Positions 30,284-39,888 of a DNA stretch of 64,000 nt are shown piece by piece. The notes beneath the pieces were generated by a model. That model was not told where the DNA came from. It searched no databases and saw only the letters and a list, made by a program, of their open reading frames with translations. This DNA is from Prolixibacteraceae bacterium (lineage in GTDB: Bacteria; Bacteroidota; Bacteroidia; Bacteroidales; Prolixibacteraceae): contig JAIBEZ010000032.1 of NCBI GenBank assembly GCA_019459485.1, forward strand, positions 1 through 64,000, in the 5' to 3' direction. Both the position numbers and the translations under genes were made by a program. Each line of letters opens with the position of its first letter. Within the stretch, counting starts at the first letter, position 1.

Positions 30284-30317
30284 AAAAACTAAGAACCAGG
30301 GGAGGTTCTTAGTTTTT
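30284..30317 (-). terminator. Perfect 14-bp terminator hairpin
   Basis: Arms AAAAACTAAGAACC (30284-30297) and GGTTCTTAGTTTTT (30304-30317) pair perfectly with a 6-nt loop and are followed on the - strand by a T-rich run. It sits between the surface lipoprotein stop and the GH26 start, so it probably attenuates transcription from susCD into the enzyme genes. Confidence 0.85.
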
Positions 30318-30335
30318 CCTCAAAAAATCAATTCA

Positions 30336-31274
30336 CTATTGCGGAGTAACATCAATCCATAGAACTCTTGGGCGCTTTACAAATTTGTCGTAGTCGCTGT
30401 AAATTTTATCCCAGTCATCCTTTCCGCTTAAAGTAAATCTGAAGGCGTTGGATGTTGTGATTTTTGATTTGCCATTCCCCAGATCTTCCGTACCAGCTCC
30501 GATGAAGGTACAGGAAGTTGTTTTGCCATCAGGAAATGTAAACGAGATGGCACCTGTGGTATAGTTTCGGCTCCATTCACCTTCCTCTGTTGGTATTTTC
30601 CTGTAATGATTACTTACATCGGTTACAGGATCTAATATGTATGTAAAGTCCGCAAATAAACCATCGGTTCCGGCATTATTCACAACTTTGCCGTATGTAT
30701 TCCCCTCATCAGTAATTCCTGAGAGTGTAAAGGTGAGGGTATTGTCAAGCTCTGCAGCCGGGCCGCCTGTTTCTGGCCAGATCCATGGTTTCGATGTCAT
30801 TGCCATCACTCCACCTCCTCCATATTCAGGGCCGGTTCCTCCGTAAACAATTAGATCTGTAATTTTATACGTACCAAGAATCGTTTCTTTAAAGGATGTT
30901 GCAATAATGGTGTATTCCCTGGTCTTACCAGTTGGAGAGGTAACTGTCATTGTAGTACTCTTTGAAGCATTTTCAAAGTTTAAAGGATCACCAATGTTTA
31001 CTGAAGAGGTAGCCCCATACGACAATTGAATACTACTCATTTTTATACTACTCAAATCAGGAACAGCATCTACATTGATCGTAAGGTTGATAATTCCTTT
31101 CTGATCATCTATTCTTTCAATCACTGCTTTACCTACCTGGTTTTCCAGTTTAATATTGATCACATTTCTCTCGTTGTTCCAATCACCTTCTTCTATTTCC
31201 TTTAAGGGATCAATTACACAAGCGAATTGACTTATTAACATCAACAGTAATAGTGCATATTTTATATTTTTCAT
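30336..31274 (-). CDS. Putative surface glycan-binding lipoprotein (SusE/F position)
   Basis: The 312-residue lipoprotein (lipobox SQFAC, Cys19) has an N-terminal DUF5018-like beta domain ending in a TVTSPTGKTREYTIIAT strand (about residues 25-130), then a beta-rich C-terminal domain with aromatic residues. Immediate placement 26 bp after susD fits the surface glycan-binding protein slot of a PUL. No catalytic motif is visible. Ligand assignment to mannan comes only from the GH26 neighbour. Confidence 0.75.
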   Translation of the reverse strand: MKNIKYALLLLMLISQFACVIDPLKEIEEGDWNNERNVINIKLENQVGKAVIERIDDQKGIINLTINVDAVPDLSSIKMSSIQLSYGATSSVNIGDPLNFENASKSTTMTVTSPTGKTREYTIIATSFKETILGTYKITDLIVYGGTGPEYGGGGVMAMTSKPWIWPETGGPAAELDNTLTFTLSGITDEGNTYGKVVNNAGTDGLFADFTYILDPVTDVSNHYRKIPTEEGEWSRNYTTGAISFTFPDGKTTSCTFIGAGTEDLGNGKSKITTSNAFRFTLSGKDDWDKIYSDYDKFVKRPRVLWIDVTPQ

Positions 31275-31300
31275 AACAATAATCTTTAGGAGTGATTAAC

Positions 31301-32794
31301 TTATAATGCCTGGTTTAAATCAATCTCAACTTGTGGAATAGGATAAAAAGTGACCTGTTCTGAACTTAACCCGACAGCTTCTTCCACCACTTTGTTCACC
31401 TCATTAAACCTTCTTAAATCATGAAGTCTGTTTCCTTCATAGTGTAATTCCCAGCTTCTTTCCTGCCACACTTTTTTTCTAAATTCTGAGATGGAAAGAC
31501 CTGGTTGAAGTTCTCCCAAACCTGCCCTCGCTCTTATTGCGTTTACCTGTGCATAACCCTCTGTAGTTGGGCCAACTGCTTCAGCATAAACCAACGCAAC
31601 ATCAGAGTACCTGATCAGGAATGGTTTTGTACTTGTCTTGTCGTTGATAAATTTCGGATCGACATATTTCCTTGAAAACCGGTAAGGGATCTTGGCTGGA
31701 TATTTGGCAATCGAAGCACCTTTGGAATCAAAAACTTCGCTGACAATAAGAAGCTGTGCCCTCAAATCATTTGATTCGAAAGTATTGTAGAAACTTTCCT
31801 GAGTTTGAAAAACGCTCCATCCATCATGAGATTTAGTGAATGTCCCATTCGTGTTATCCAGATAAATATCTCCACCGGCAATATATGGAATGAATAATTT
31901 GGAAATTTTCGAATAATCACCTTCAATCAGACCGGTCCTGTCCATTGACATCAGGAAAATATGTTCCGGACCTTTGGGTTTATCCACATCATAAATGTCT
32001 AATAAATTGCTGCTGAAACCATATTTAGACTGGTTTTTAACCACCTGGCCTGAATAAAAAGCGGCGCTGTCGTACATCATAGAGATATCACGTCTCATAT
32101 CCTTGTACAAAGGAACATTGTGCTCCTTTGCAGAGGCAATAAAGAGATATGCCTTCGCTGCAAGTGACTGTGCTGCCACTTTATCGGCACGGCCAGTTAC
32201 CTGATTGATTTTCAATAAACTGATAGCCTTTTCGCAGTCTCCCATAATAAGGTCATAAACTTCATCCAAATCAGCAGCCAAAGGTGCCGCTGTCTGCGAT
32301 AAGTTGGTTACCAGTGATTTATGCATTGGTACTTTTCCGAAATGTCGCACCAAATTGAAGTAATTCCAGGCTCTAAGAAAATAGGCTTCACCCATGTACT
32401 GATCTTTATTTTCCTGGGAAAAGCTGGCATCCGGTATTTTTTCCAATATGGCGTTCGACCGGTTAATTGCGATATAGGCATATTTGAAAAAATTGACCAA
32501 ACTGGCGTTTGTCGGAAAGTTTGCTGTATTCCAGTTGTTTAAATCGCGGTTTCCCGATCCTTCATCTGCCTTTGGTCCACATTGTTCAGTGGGCATATCG
32601 CCCAGGTAAAATATGGTTCTGGAGTATTCCAGGAAGGTAAGGGCATCGTAGGCGTAAATTACGGCTGCCTGGGCATCTTCAGGAGATTTGTAGAAATTAT
32701 CTTCTGAATAGAATCCATAAGGTTCTTCACTTAAATCGCAGGAATTAAGAAGTATGACCCCAACGATCAATAATAGCTTGAATATCGTTTTCAT
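31301..32794 (-). CDS. SusD/RagB-family surface glycan-binding lipoprotein
   Basis: The 497-residue lipoprotein (LLNSC, Cys19) shows SusD landmarks: EEPYGFYSEDNFYKSPEDAQAAV after the lipobox, YMGEAYFLRAWNYFNLVRHFGKVP (TPR-like), QERSWELHYEGNRLHDLRR and the C-terminal VTFYPIPQVEIDLN. It is the partner of the SusC gene 12 bp upstream and would bind mannan-type oligosaccharides at the surface. Confidence 0.95.
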   Translation of the reverse strand: MKTIFKLLLIVGVILLNSCDLSEEPYGFYSEDNFYKSPEDAQAAVIYAYDALTFLEYSRTIFYLGDMPTEQCGPKADEGSGNRDLNNWNTANFPTNASLVNFFKYAYIAINRSNAILEKIPDASFSQENKDQYMGEAYFLRAWNYFNLVRHFGKVPMHKSLVTNLSQTAAPLAADLDEVYDLIMGDCEKAISLLKINQVTGRADKVAAQSLAAKAYLFIASAKEHNVPLYKDMRRDISMMYDSAAFYSGQVVKNQSKYGFSSNLLDIYDVDKPKGPEHIFLMSMDRTGLIEGDYSKISKLFIPYIAGGDIYLDNTNGTFTKSHDGWSVFQTQESFYNTFESNDLRAQLLIVSEVFDSKGASIAKYPAKIPYRFSRKYVDPKFINDKTSTKPFLIRYSDVALVYAEAVGPTTEGYAQVNAIRARAGLGELQPGLSISEFRKKVWQERSWELHYEGNRLHDLRRFNEVNKVVEEAVGLSSEQVTFYPIPQVEIDLNQAL

Positions 32795-32806
32795 AATAGT
32801 AATCTT

Positions 32807-35800
32807 TTAAAATGTTAAGTTTAATCCGAATGACCATTTTCTCAAACGAGGATATCCTCCATAATATCGGCCATCGGTTCCGACTTCGGGATCATATCCA
32901 TCAAATTTGGTGAAAGTGAATAGATTGGAAGCATTCATAAATAAACGGGCAGTCATCTTCGATCTTAAGTTCATCGTATATCCAAGGTTTAGATTCTGGA
33001 TCCGGACAAAAGAGCCGTCTTCGATCCACCAATCAGAGAATCTAACCTGACGACCATCGCGCAAACTGGGATAATCATTTGTTGGATTATCCATCGTCCA
33101 TCGCAAAGGAGAATTACTGGGCTGACCAAAAGATTGTGTATTCAAAACATCATTTCCAAAGACTCCATTGAAGAATATACTTGCGTCGAATTTTTTATAA
33201 TTCAGGCTTAAGTTTAAACTTGCAGTAAAATCAGGATTGGGGTCTCCGATAATCTGGCGGTCATTTTCATCGATCGTTCCACTGTTATCAATATCAACAT
33301 ATTTGAATTCTCCCGGCTGGGCATAATCGCCATCGAGACCGGCAGCTATTCCTTCGTCCAGACTTTGAACAATGCCATCAGTAACGAAACCATAGTAGGC
33401 ATTTACAGGTTGACCGATTGCCAGAATATTTGGATAGCCCCGATACATTTCAATACTATTTCCATAATACTGAAATTGCATTCCAGTATTTTTATCAGTC
33501 AAAAGACCAGATTCCTGTGTATTTCCCAAATCGGTCACTTCATTTTTGTTTTTGGAAAAAATGAGCGTTGCGTTCAATTGTAAATCCCTGCCTGATATGA
33601 TCTTTCCATCCAAAGTTAGCTCAATTCCTTTGTTGACTATTGCACCATCGTTTATCAACATCCTGTCGTAACCCGATGATGTTGGCAATATTCTTTGTTG
33701 CAGCAGATCGTCAGTACGTTTTTCATAGTAATCAAAAATGATTTGCAAACGATTTTTCAGAATTCCCATGTCTAACCCAATGTCCGTTTGGGCAGTGGTT
33801 TCCCAACGTAAATCCGGATTTGGGATTCCGCCCCAAAGTACTTCAATTCCATCCTGTCCTGTCCGTCCGACTTCCATGCCTGGTCCAATGGCTGTGACCC
33901 AATTCCCATCGTTAAAGTATTTACTGATACCGTATCGGCTAAGGGTTTGATAGGGTGAAATACCCTGATTTCCTGAAATTCCGTAGCTACCTCTGATTTT
34001 CAATTCATCGAAGAAATTTAAATTTTTGACGAAATTTTCTTCATGGGCTTTCCAGCTAAGAGCTCCGGATGGGAAATAGGCCCATTTGTTGTTATCACCG
34101 AACTTCGAAGATCCATCGGCTCTTGATGTTACGGTTAATAGATATTTATTGTTGTAAATATAGTTTGCCCGAAATATTCCGGATACTAACTGAGTCTTTG
34201 TAAGGCTATTACCCAATGTATTAAGTTGCGGATTTCCAGCCCCAAGATTTTCATTATTTAGAGTTTCATTCACGAAATCATAAGCACCTAGATTTGAGGT
34301 TCTCACAAGATCATTTTGATATGAATGACCTAACATTGCTCCAAATTGATGAATCGTTCCAAATGTTTTATTGAAATTCAGATAAGTTTCAGAGACAAAC
34401 ACATTTCCCTGATAGTTGCTGATTGAGGCAGCTCCATTATTAAATTGCCCGCTTTCAGTGTACAATTTGGGTTGATATTGATCATTTATTGAGCTGCCAC
34501 TCTTATAGTTAAACCTTGATGTGAGTATTAGCGATGGTACGATTTTGAACTCTGTGTCCAGAAAAGACAAAACATCCAGCGATTTGTTTTTATTAATCCG
34601 TTTTTTTGTAATGGGTATAGGATGATCGAAATCATTATTGTTGTTGCGATAATAACTTCCATCTTCATTATAAACCGGAATAATTGGACTTCTCCAGTAT
34701 GCCAGGCCTCCATTGTTGTTTCTTTTTCCACTTGTTAGGATATTGGAAAAAGTCACCTTCAAGTTATCAAATATTTTCTGGCTGATTTTAACATTGTAAT
34801 TCAACTTCGAAAAATCGTCTTCAATATAGACACCTTTGTCAGTATAATAATTCCCACTCAAATTGAAATTTGTTTTTTCATTTGAACTGGAAATATTTAA
34901 TGTAGTGTTATTCGAAATGGGAGTTTTTCTGAATACAATATCATCCCATCTGGTATTGTGAGGCCATGTTCCATTGGATAATTCTTCTACGGAAGGATAG
35001 TAAATACCTGTTGGAGAAACTGCACCAATGTATTGTGCCGGAAAACCACCATTAATTCTTGATTCATTGTTGAGCTGAGCCATTAAAACAGGATTTCTCC
35101 AGAGGTTTAATTCGGAAGTAAATTCAGAAACAGTTACCTGCTGTTGCACGCTTATTTTAGTTTGCCCTGATTTAGCCTTCTTTGTTGTTACGATAATAAC
35201 ACCATTGGCTCCTCTTGAACCGTAAATAGCCGAGGCTGAAGCATCTTTTAAAATTTCAATGGACTCAATGTCTGAAGGGTTAACTTGTTGAAGATCATCT
35301 GTACCCAAAGGAAATCCGTCAATTACTACAAGCGGCGAGTTTGATCCTCTCAGTGAGCTTGCACCACGTATTCTTATGGTTGATCCGGCACCGGGATCCT
35401 GTGAAGACGAGATAACCTGTAATCCGGCGGCACGACCTTGCAATACTGTTGCTATCGAATTAGCCGGAATGTCTTTCATTTCATTCATCAATATTTTAGT
35501 AACAGAACCAGTAAGGTCACTTTTTTTAGTAGTTCCATACCCAATAGCAACAACTTCTTCAATTCCGATTGACTCTTCATTCATCGTAACATTAATTGAA
35601 GTTTTATTACCAATGGGAATTTCCTGGGCTTTCATCCCCATGAATGAAAACTGCAAAATGGAATTTTCAGGAATGTTGGAAATTGAATAGTTTCCATTGG
35701 TATCGGTAATGGCTCCAATTGTGGTGCCTTTTATAACGATAGCAACACCAGGAAGTGAGGCTCCGGAAGGGTCTGTTACTTTACCGGAAACTGATTTTTG

Positions 35801-36178
35801 TTGTTGCAAAAGGCCGTTTGATTCAGTAGTCGGTATGATGGCAATATACCTATCTATCACCTTATAGGTAAAACCAGTATCCTTTAGCAAATCATCAAGC
35901 ACTTTATCAATCTTTTCGTTGATAAAATTGATCTCAACTTTTTTGTCAAGAACAGTTTGGTCATATTTCAGGACAAAACGATAACCTGAAACTTTTTCCA
36001 ACTGTTCAAAAACTTCCTTGATGTTAGCGTTCATCTTCAGGTTAATCTTTCCGACTTGACCAAACGATTCGGCATATACATTCATACTTAACAGGAACAC
36101 AATGACAGCAGTTATTCTCATAATGCGCATAATTTTTACAAATTCCACCTTTAATGGAATCCAATCCGATTTTTTCAT
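32807..36178 (-). CDS. SusC/RagA-type TonB-dependent receptor with STN domain
   Basis: The intact 1123-residue receptor has a signal (about 15-38), an STN domain (about 45-115), a carboxypeptidase-regulatory-like domain (about 128-205), a plug with PGAGSTIRIRGASSLRGSNSP and GSRGANGVIIVTTKK, and a barrel ending in WSFGLNLTF with a terminal aromatic residue. The STN domain indicates trans-envelope signalling to the FecR encoded just upstream. It takes up oligosaccharides with its SusD partner. Confidence 0.96.
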   Translation of the reverse strand: MKKSDWIPLKVEFVKIMRIMRITAVIVFLLSMNVYAESFGQVGKINLKMNANIKEVFEQLEKVSGYRFVLKYDQTVLDKKVEINFINEKIDKVLDDLLKDTGFTYKVIDRYIAIIPTTESNGLLQQQKSVSGKVTDPSGASLPGVAIVIKGTTIGAITDTNGNYSISNIPENSILQFSFMGMKAQEIPIGNKTSINVTMNEESIGIEEVVAIGYGTTKKSDLTGSVTKILMNEMKDIPANSIATVLQGRAAGLQVISSSQDPGAGSTIRIRGASSLRGSNSPLVVIDGFPLGTDDLQQVNPSDIESIEILKDASASAIYGSRGANGVIIVTTKKAKSGQTKISVQQQVTVSEFTSELNLWRNPVLMAQLNNESRINGGFPAQYIGAVSPTGIYYPSVEELSNGTWPHNTRWDDIVFRKTPISNNTTLNISSSNEKTNFNLSGNYYTDKGVYIEDDFSKLNYNVKISQKIFDNLKVTFSNILTSGKRNNNGGLAYWRSPIIPVYNEDGSYYRNNNNDFDHPIPITKKRINKNKSLDVLSFLDTEFKIVPSLILTSRFNYKSGSSINDQYQPKLYTESGQFNNGAASISNYQGNVFVSETYLNFNKTFGTIHQFGAMLGHSYQNDLVRTSNLGAYDFVNETLNNENLGAGNPQLNTLGNSLTKTQLVSGIFRANYIYNNKYLLTVTSRADGSSKFGDNNKWAYFPSGALSWKAHEENFVKNLNFFDELKIRGSYGISGNQGISPYQTLSRYGISKYFNDGNWVTAIGPGMEVGRTGQDGIEVLWGGIPNPDLRWETTAQTDIGLDMGILKNRLQIIFDYYEKRTDDLLQQRILPTSSGYDRMLINDGAIVNKGIELTLDGKIISGRDLQLNATLIFSKNKNEVTDLGNTQESGLLTDKNTGMQFQYYGNSIEMYRGYPNILAIGQPVNAYYGFVTDGIVQSLDEGIAAGLDGDYAQPGEFKYVDIDNSGTIDENDRQIIGDPNPDFTASLNLSLNYKKFDASIFFNGVFGNDVLNTQSFGQPSNSPLRWTMDNPTNDYPSLRDGRQVRFSDWWIEDGSFVRIQNLNLGYTMNLRSKMTARLFMNASNLFTFTKFDGYDPEVGTDGRYYGGYPRLRKWSFGLNLTF

Positions 36179-36349
36179 AAATTTGAAATGTTTTACGTGA
36201 ATACCAGCCTTTGTCCAGAAGGCTTTTTATTTACCGTGATGTGGGATAATTCTTAAACTTTTTATCCCTGATTTACAGACCGGAAATATGTCCAGTATTT
36301 TCGGTCTGCTTTTTTTTAGCCAGATTTTAATTCTTTCATAAATTTTATT

Positions 36350-37342
36350 TTAGTTAGATTTTTTATCCCAATAGATTAGATTGCGCTCATTGGCTCGTGT
36401 AACAATCCTGTACTTCAGCGATGAAGTCAATGAAAAAACTTCCAAAATCTGGTCAACTGGCTTGTTTTTCATGATTGTTCCCAGATATATTTCTTCACCC
36501 AGGCTGGCATTGTTAATTACAATTTCAACGTTATACCATCGTTCAATTTTTCGGGCAATATCCTTCAGTTTCTCATTTCTGAATGTAACAAGACCATCTT
36601 TCCAAGAGGTGTATATCTCCAGGTTAACTTTGCCTACCAGTAGTTCCCGGTCATCTTGCCTGTAAGTTGCATTTTCGCCGGGAACCAGCTTCACAAGTTC
36701 ACTACCATTTTTACCAATGATTCCCAGACTACCTTCAACTAAAGTTGTACTAATCAACTTATCGTCAGGATAAGCCTGAATGTTAAACGAGGTTCCGTAA
36801 ACTTTAAAATCCAGGGCTTTGGTTTTTATTACAAATGGATGCGCCGGATCGTTGGTTACATCAAAAAAAGCTTCACCTTCGAGGCTCACGATTCGTTCAC
36901 CTGAATTAAATTTTCCGGAGTAAATTAATTTCGTTCCTGAATTTAATTGAACAGTTGTACCATCAGGTAAAACTACATTCGACATCTGTCCGAGTGGAAC
37001 TTCAATTCGTGTTTCAGCCAAATAAGAAAACTGTTCCTGAGATTTTTGTGGAAGAATATATTGCATCAACATCCCTAAACCAAACACTAAAACAAATCCT
37101 GCTGCGACCATCCAGTAACGGGTGATACTTAGCTGTTTCTTTTGACTTCCCAATTTAGTAGAAATTGCATTCCATGTTTTGTCCTGATTTTCAGTTGACT
37201 TGGAGGTTAAGGCCCAGATTTTCTTGTACTGAATAAACTCGTTTCGGTTTTCCGGATCAGAATCGATCCATCGAAAAACTTCCTGAACTTCAGTTTCTGA
37301 AGCTTCACCTGCCAGATATTTGTTGATTATTGAATGGTCCAT
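36350..37342 (-). CDS. FecR-type anti-sigma factor
   Basis: The 330-residue protein has a short N-terminal sigma-binding region (MDHSIINKYLAGEASETEVQEVFRWI), one membrane helix (about 78-96, WMVAAGFVLVFGLGMLMQY), a FecR domain (GQMSNVVLPDGTTVQLNSGTKLIY) and a DUF4974 C-terminus (GTIMKNKPVDQILEVFSLTSSLKY). It lies between the ECF sigma gene and susC, so it is the expected regulator of the mannan-type locus. The start is an ATG. Confidence 0.92.
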   Translation of the reverse strand: MDHSIINKYLAGEASETEVQEVFRWIDSDPENRNEFIQYKKIWALTSKSTENQDKTWNAISTKLGSQKKQLSITRYWMVAAGFVLVFGLGMLMQYILPQKSQEQFSYLAETRIEVPLGQMSNVVLPDGTTVQLNSGTKLIYSGKFNSGERIVSLEGEAFFDVTNDPAHPFVIKTKALDFKVYGTSFNIQAYPDDKLISTTLVEGSLGIIGKNGSELVKLVPGENATYRQDDRELLVGKVNLEIYTSWKDGLVTFRNEKLKDIARKIERWYNVEIVINNASLGEEIYLGTIMKNKPVDQILEVFSLTSSLKYRIVTRANERNLIYWDKKSN

Positions 37343-37437
37343 GATATATTTTTGTTCTGTAATAGGTAAACCGTTGTAAGTCTCAACCCTATATTGAATC
37401 GAAAAAAAAATATCAAATCCTTAAAAGAGTATGATTT

Positions 37438-38049
37438 TCAGGAAATATGATGCATGATGAGTTGTACGAGAATGGCAGGAAGATACTCTGATAATTTTGA
37501 TTTTAAAGTCTTTAATGCCCGGGTCATATTGGCTTCGACCGCTTTCACCGAAATATCCAGTTCTTCGGATATTTCCTTATTCTTTTTCCCATCCAGGCGA
37601 CTCATGATAAAAACCTGACGGCATTTTTCGGGTAAATCATTGATTGCCTGTTGAATTAATTCCTCAAGCTCGGAAAACTCGAGTGAATTGAAATCAAACG
37701 ATTCGAGAACTTCGCGATTTATTTCTTCTTCCTTTTTCTGAAGTTGCCTATCCTCGTATTTGCTGATCACCTTTCGGTGGCGTATGTAATTTAAACAGCT
37801 CGATTTGGCGAAAGTGTAAAGAAATGCCTTAATTCCATTCAAGGTTTCAATCTTTCCGCGATTGAGCCAAAGATTAAGAAACACTTCCTGAGTCAGACTT
37901 TTTGCTTTATCCAGATCGGAAATAAACTGATTACAAAAACCTACAATTTGACTGTGATTCGCTTTAAAGACTTTTTCAAAAGCAAGCTCATCTCCATTTT
38001 TAAAACGTTGAAGGAAGAAATTATCTAAATCAGCTTGCTCAATTGCCAT
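37438..38049 (-). CDS. ECF RNA polymerase sigma factor (sigma-70 family)
   Basis: The 203-residue protein has sigma region 2 (about 28-67, with LTQEVFLNLWLNR) and region 4 (about 130-185, LPEKCRQVFIMSRLDGKKNKEISEELDISVKAVEANMTRALKTL). It is predicted to activate the operon that starts with the next SusC. A 95-bp gap separates it from the FecR gene. It starts with ATG. Confidence 0.93.
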   Translation of the reverse strand: MAIEQADLDNFFLQRFKNGDELAFEKVFKANHSQIVGFCNQFISDLDKAKSLTQEVFLNLWLNRGKIETLNGIKAFLYTFAKSSCLNYIRHRKVISKYEDRQLQKKEEEINREVLESFDFNSLEFSELEELIQQAINDLPEKCRQVFIMSRLDGKKNKEISEELDISVKAVEANMTRALKTLKSKLSEYLPAILVQLIMHHIS

Positions 38050-38373
38050 TTCCGGGTTGAAAATTTATTTAGGAGTGCAAATATGGTAATTTTTGAAATA
38101 AATAAAGCTGAAATCAATTTTCGCTCTGGGTTCACCTTTTGTCAGGCGTTTGTTAGGCTTGGTTACACACATACTACTCCCCATTGTTCGGACAGTAAAT
38201 GCAGCGAGTTTAGATATTTTCATGCTGCAATTTGTGTGTGTCGGATAAAACGGGAAATAACTTTTGGCCTCAACAGCCACAAAAAGTTATTTTCGTTTTA
38301 GGCCGCTAATACATACTTTTGTTTTTTGATTTTAATGAACGCACAAAATAAACGCACAAAATAAACACACCAA
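38050..38373. other. Divergent intergenic region with a + strand promoter
   Basis: This 324-bp spacer separates the ECF sigma gene (-) from the SGNH hydrolase gene (+). A TACTTTTG box at 38314-38321 matches the Bacteroidota -7 consensus TAnnTTTG and lies 52 bp before the hydrolase start; no clear -33 TTG is seen. No supported gene or RNA is present. Confidence 0.5.
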
Positions 38374-39291
38374 ATGAACAGACAAAACTTCTTAAGAACT
38401 CTTTTCTCATTTTTATTCTTACTGACATTTACTTTTATCAATGCTCAGAATTTCAATAAACCAGATACTTTACGGTTGTTTCTGATCGGGAATAGTTTCT
38501 CGCAAAATGCTGCCAGGTATTTGCCGCAACTGGCTGAAGAAGGTAATCATCCACTCATAATTGGCCGGGCTGAAATTGGCGGCTGTTCGTTACAAAAACA
38601 CTGGGAATTAACAGAAATTGCTGAAAAAAATCCGGACGATTCAAAAGGCAAACCATACAAAGGGAAATCTTTGCGAATGCTTTTGTCTGAAGGGAAATGG
38701 GATGTTGTGACTTTACAGCAAAATTCAATGAACTCGGCTGACGTCAGCACTTATATCCCTTTCGCACAAAAATTGTACGATTTCATAAAAGCTTTGCAGC
38801 CCGATGCTCAGGTGGTATTTCATCAAACATGGGCATACCGGTCAGATTCCAAAGATTTTAGTCAGATTGCAGAAAATCAGTTTGCCAAAAACTCGAAGGA
38901 AATGTGGCAAAAATCAAAAGCAGCCTATCAAACTGTTGCTTCCGATTTAGGAATTAAAATAATGCCTGTAGGAGATGCTTTTCAAAAAGTGGCTGAAAGT
39001 AAAAAATGGGCTTACCGGAAAGATGCCGGATTCGATTTCGAAAACCCGGTTTATCCTCAACTTCCCGATCAGAAAAATTCGCTTCATCAAGGTTATTACT
39101 GGGACAAAAGTAAGAAGTTGGGTTTCGACTCTCACCATGCCAATGAGGCTGGTTGTTTCCTTGGATCACTTGTTTGGTACAGGTTTCTGTTTGGTGAACC
39201 GGCAAAGCATTTAAAATTCGTTCCCAAAGAAGTTCCTGAAAACTTTGCAAAATACCTTAAAAAAGTAACTGACAGGATTGTAAAAAACTAA
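38374..39291 (+). CDS. Secreted SGNH-type hydrolase (DUF4886)
   Basis: The 305-residue protein has a signal peptide ending near NAQ (about residue 25), then LRLFLIGNSFSQNAARYLPQLAEE, which is the DUF4886 start with the GNS nucleophile block of SGNH hydrolases. A GGCSLQKHWEL block follows. Near the C-terminus GFDSHHANEAGCFLGSLVWY supplies a D-x-x-H catalytic-dyad candidate. The family is common in PULs and probably removes acyl or other ester groups from glycans. It lies next to the mannan-type locus but on the opposite strand, so functional linkage is only suggestive. Confidence 0.8.
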   Translation: MNRQNFLRTLFSFLFLLTFTFINAQNFNKPDTLRLFLIGNSFSQNAARYLPQLAEEGNHPLIIGRAEIGGCSLQKHWELTEIAEKNPDDSKGKPYKGKSLRMLLSEGKWDVVTLQQNSMNSADVSTYIPFAQKLYDFIKALQPDAQVVFHQTWAYRSDSKDFSQIAENQFAKNSKEMWQKSKAAYQTVASDLGIKIMPVGDAFQKVAESKKWAYRKDAGFDFENPVYPQLPDQKNSLHQGYYWDKSKKLGFDSHHANEAGCFLGSLVWYRFLFGEPAKHLKFVPKEVPENFAKYLKKVTDRIVKN

Positions 39292-39401
39292 ATCAATTTT
39301 TGTTCTATGACGGATCGTATCGGTAAATAGGACAGATTATAAAATTCAAATTTATTTTGCTGTTATTCTACTGAAATTTACTTTGGTTTTGAATAACTCA
39401 T

Positions 39402-39478
39402 ACTCACCCCGAAGTCCACAGGCGGCCTTTCCCTTTTTAAAAGAGAGGGGGCGAGCACCTTGGTGCGAGGGGGTGAGT
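39402..39478. repeat. Palindromic REPIN/MITE-like element
   Basis: The outer ends ACTCACCCC (39402-39410) and GGGGTGAGT (39470-39478) are perfect inverted repeats. Inside is a CCCTTTT/AAAAGAGAGGG arm and a GCACCTTGGTGC palindrome (39455-39466). The nested symmetry suggests a REP-type repeat rather than a terminator. Only this copy is seen in the window. Confidence 0.5.
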
Positions 39479-39656
39479 CTGGGTTAAAGTATTTATCCAC
39501 ACCAATCGTTACAGAACCTCATTCTTAGTTAATTACCATTTTTAATATTTTTACCACAACGTGAAATGGTGAACAAGGCCATGCAATTGATTTACTTGTG
39601 CTTCAGGAAATGAGGCCATTATTAATTTGAAAGATATTTTTTATATTTGCCTTGCA

Positions 39657-39755
39657 GTTATCTCAAATGATAGCAATACAATTATGCGCCAGTTAGTAGC
39701 CTTCTTTCACTACCGCGACAGGAAATAATCAAAACCAGGCACTTGCCGGTTTTTT
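39657..39755 (+). ncRNA. Candidate small RNA or mRNA leader upstream of the MFS gene
   Basis: A -7-like box TATATTTG (39642-39649) is followed by about 80 nt without a reading frame and then an intrinsic terminator: AAAACC-A-GGC (39731-39740) pairs with GCC-GGTTTT (39745-39754) around an ACTT loop, with one bulge, ending in T residues. This arrangement fits a short stand-alone RNA of about 100 nt or an attenuated leader of the MFS gene. I do not recognise an Rfam family, and the -33 element is absent, so the call is tentative. Confidence 0.4.
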
Positions 39756-39888
39756 CTCCTGACCTTCCGTTTTCACCGAAGGCCAATCATTATTTTTATA
39801 TTTTGAACCGATCATAGTGTTTTTCCCATTTTTAGCGGGGAGATTTCACACCGATCGTTCCATTCATCATTCATAAAATCAAGTTTGT

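Larger units (their letters stand above)
39292..39888. other. Intergenic region with palindromic element and candidate small RNA
   Basis: This 597-bp region has no supported protein gene. It contains a palindromic element at 39402-39478, a TATATTTG promoter-like box at 39642-39649, a possible transcript from about 39657 and a terminator-like hairpin at 39731-39755. A further small hairpin (CCTTC/GAAGG, near 39762-39782) lies before the MFS gene. Confidence 0.5.
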
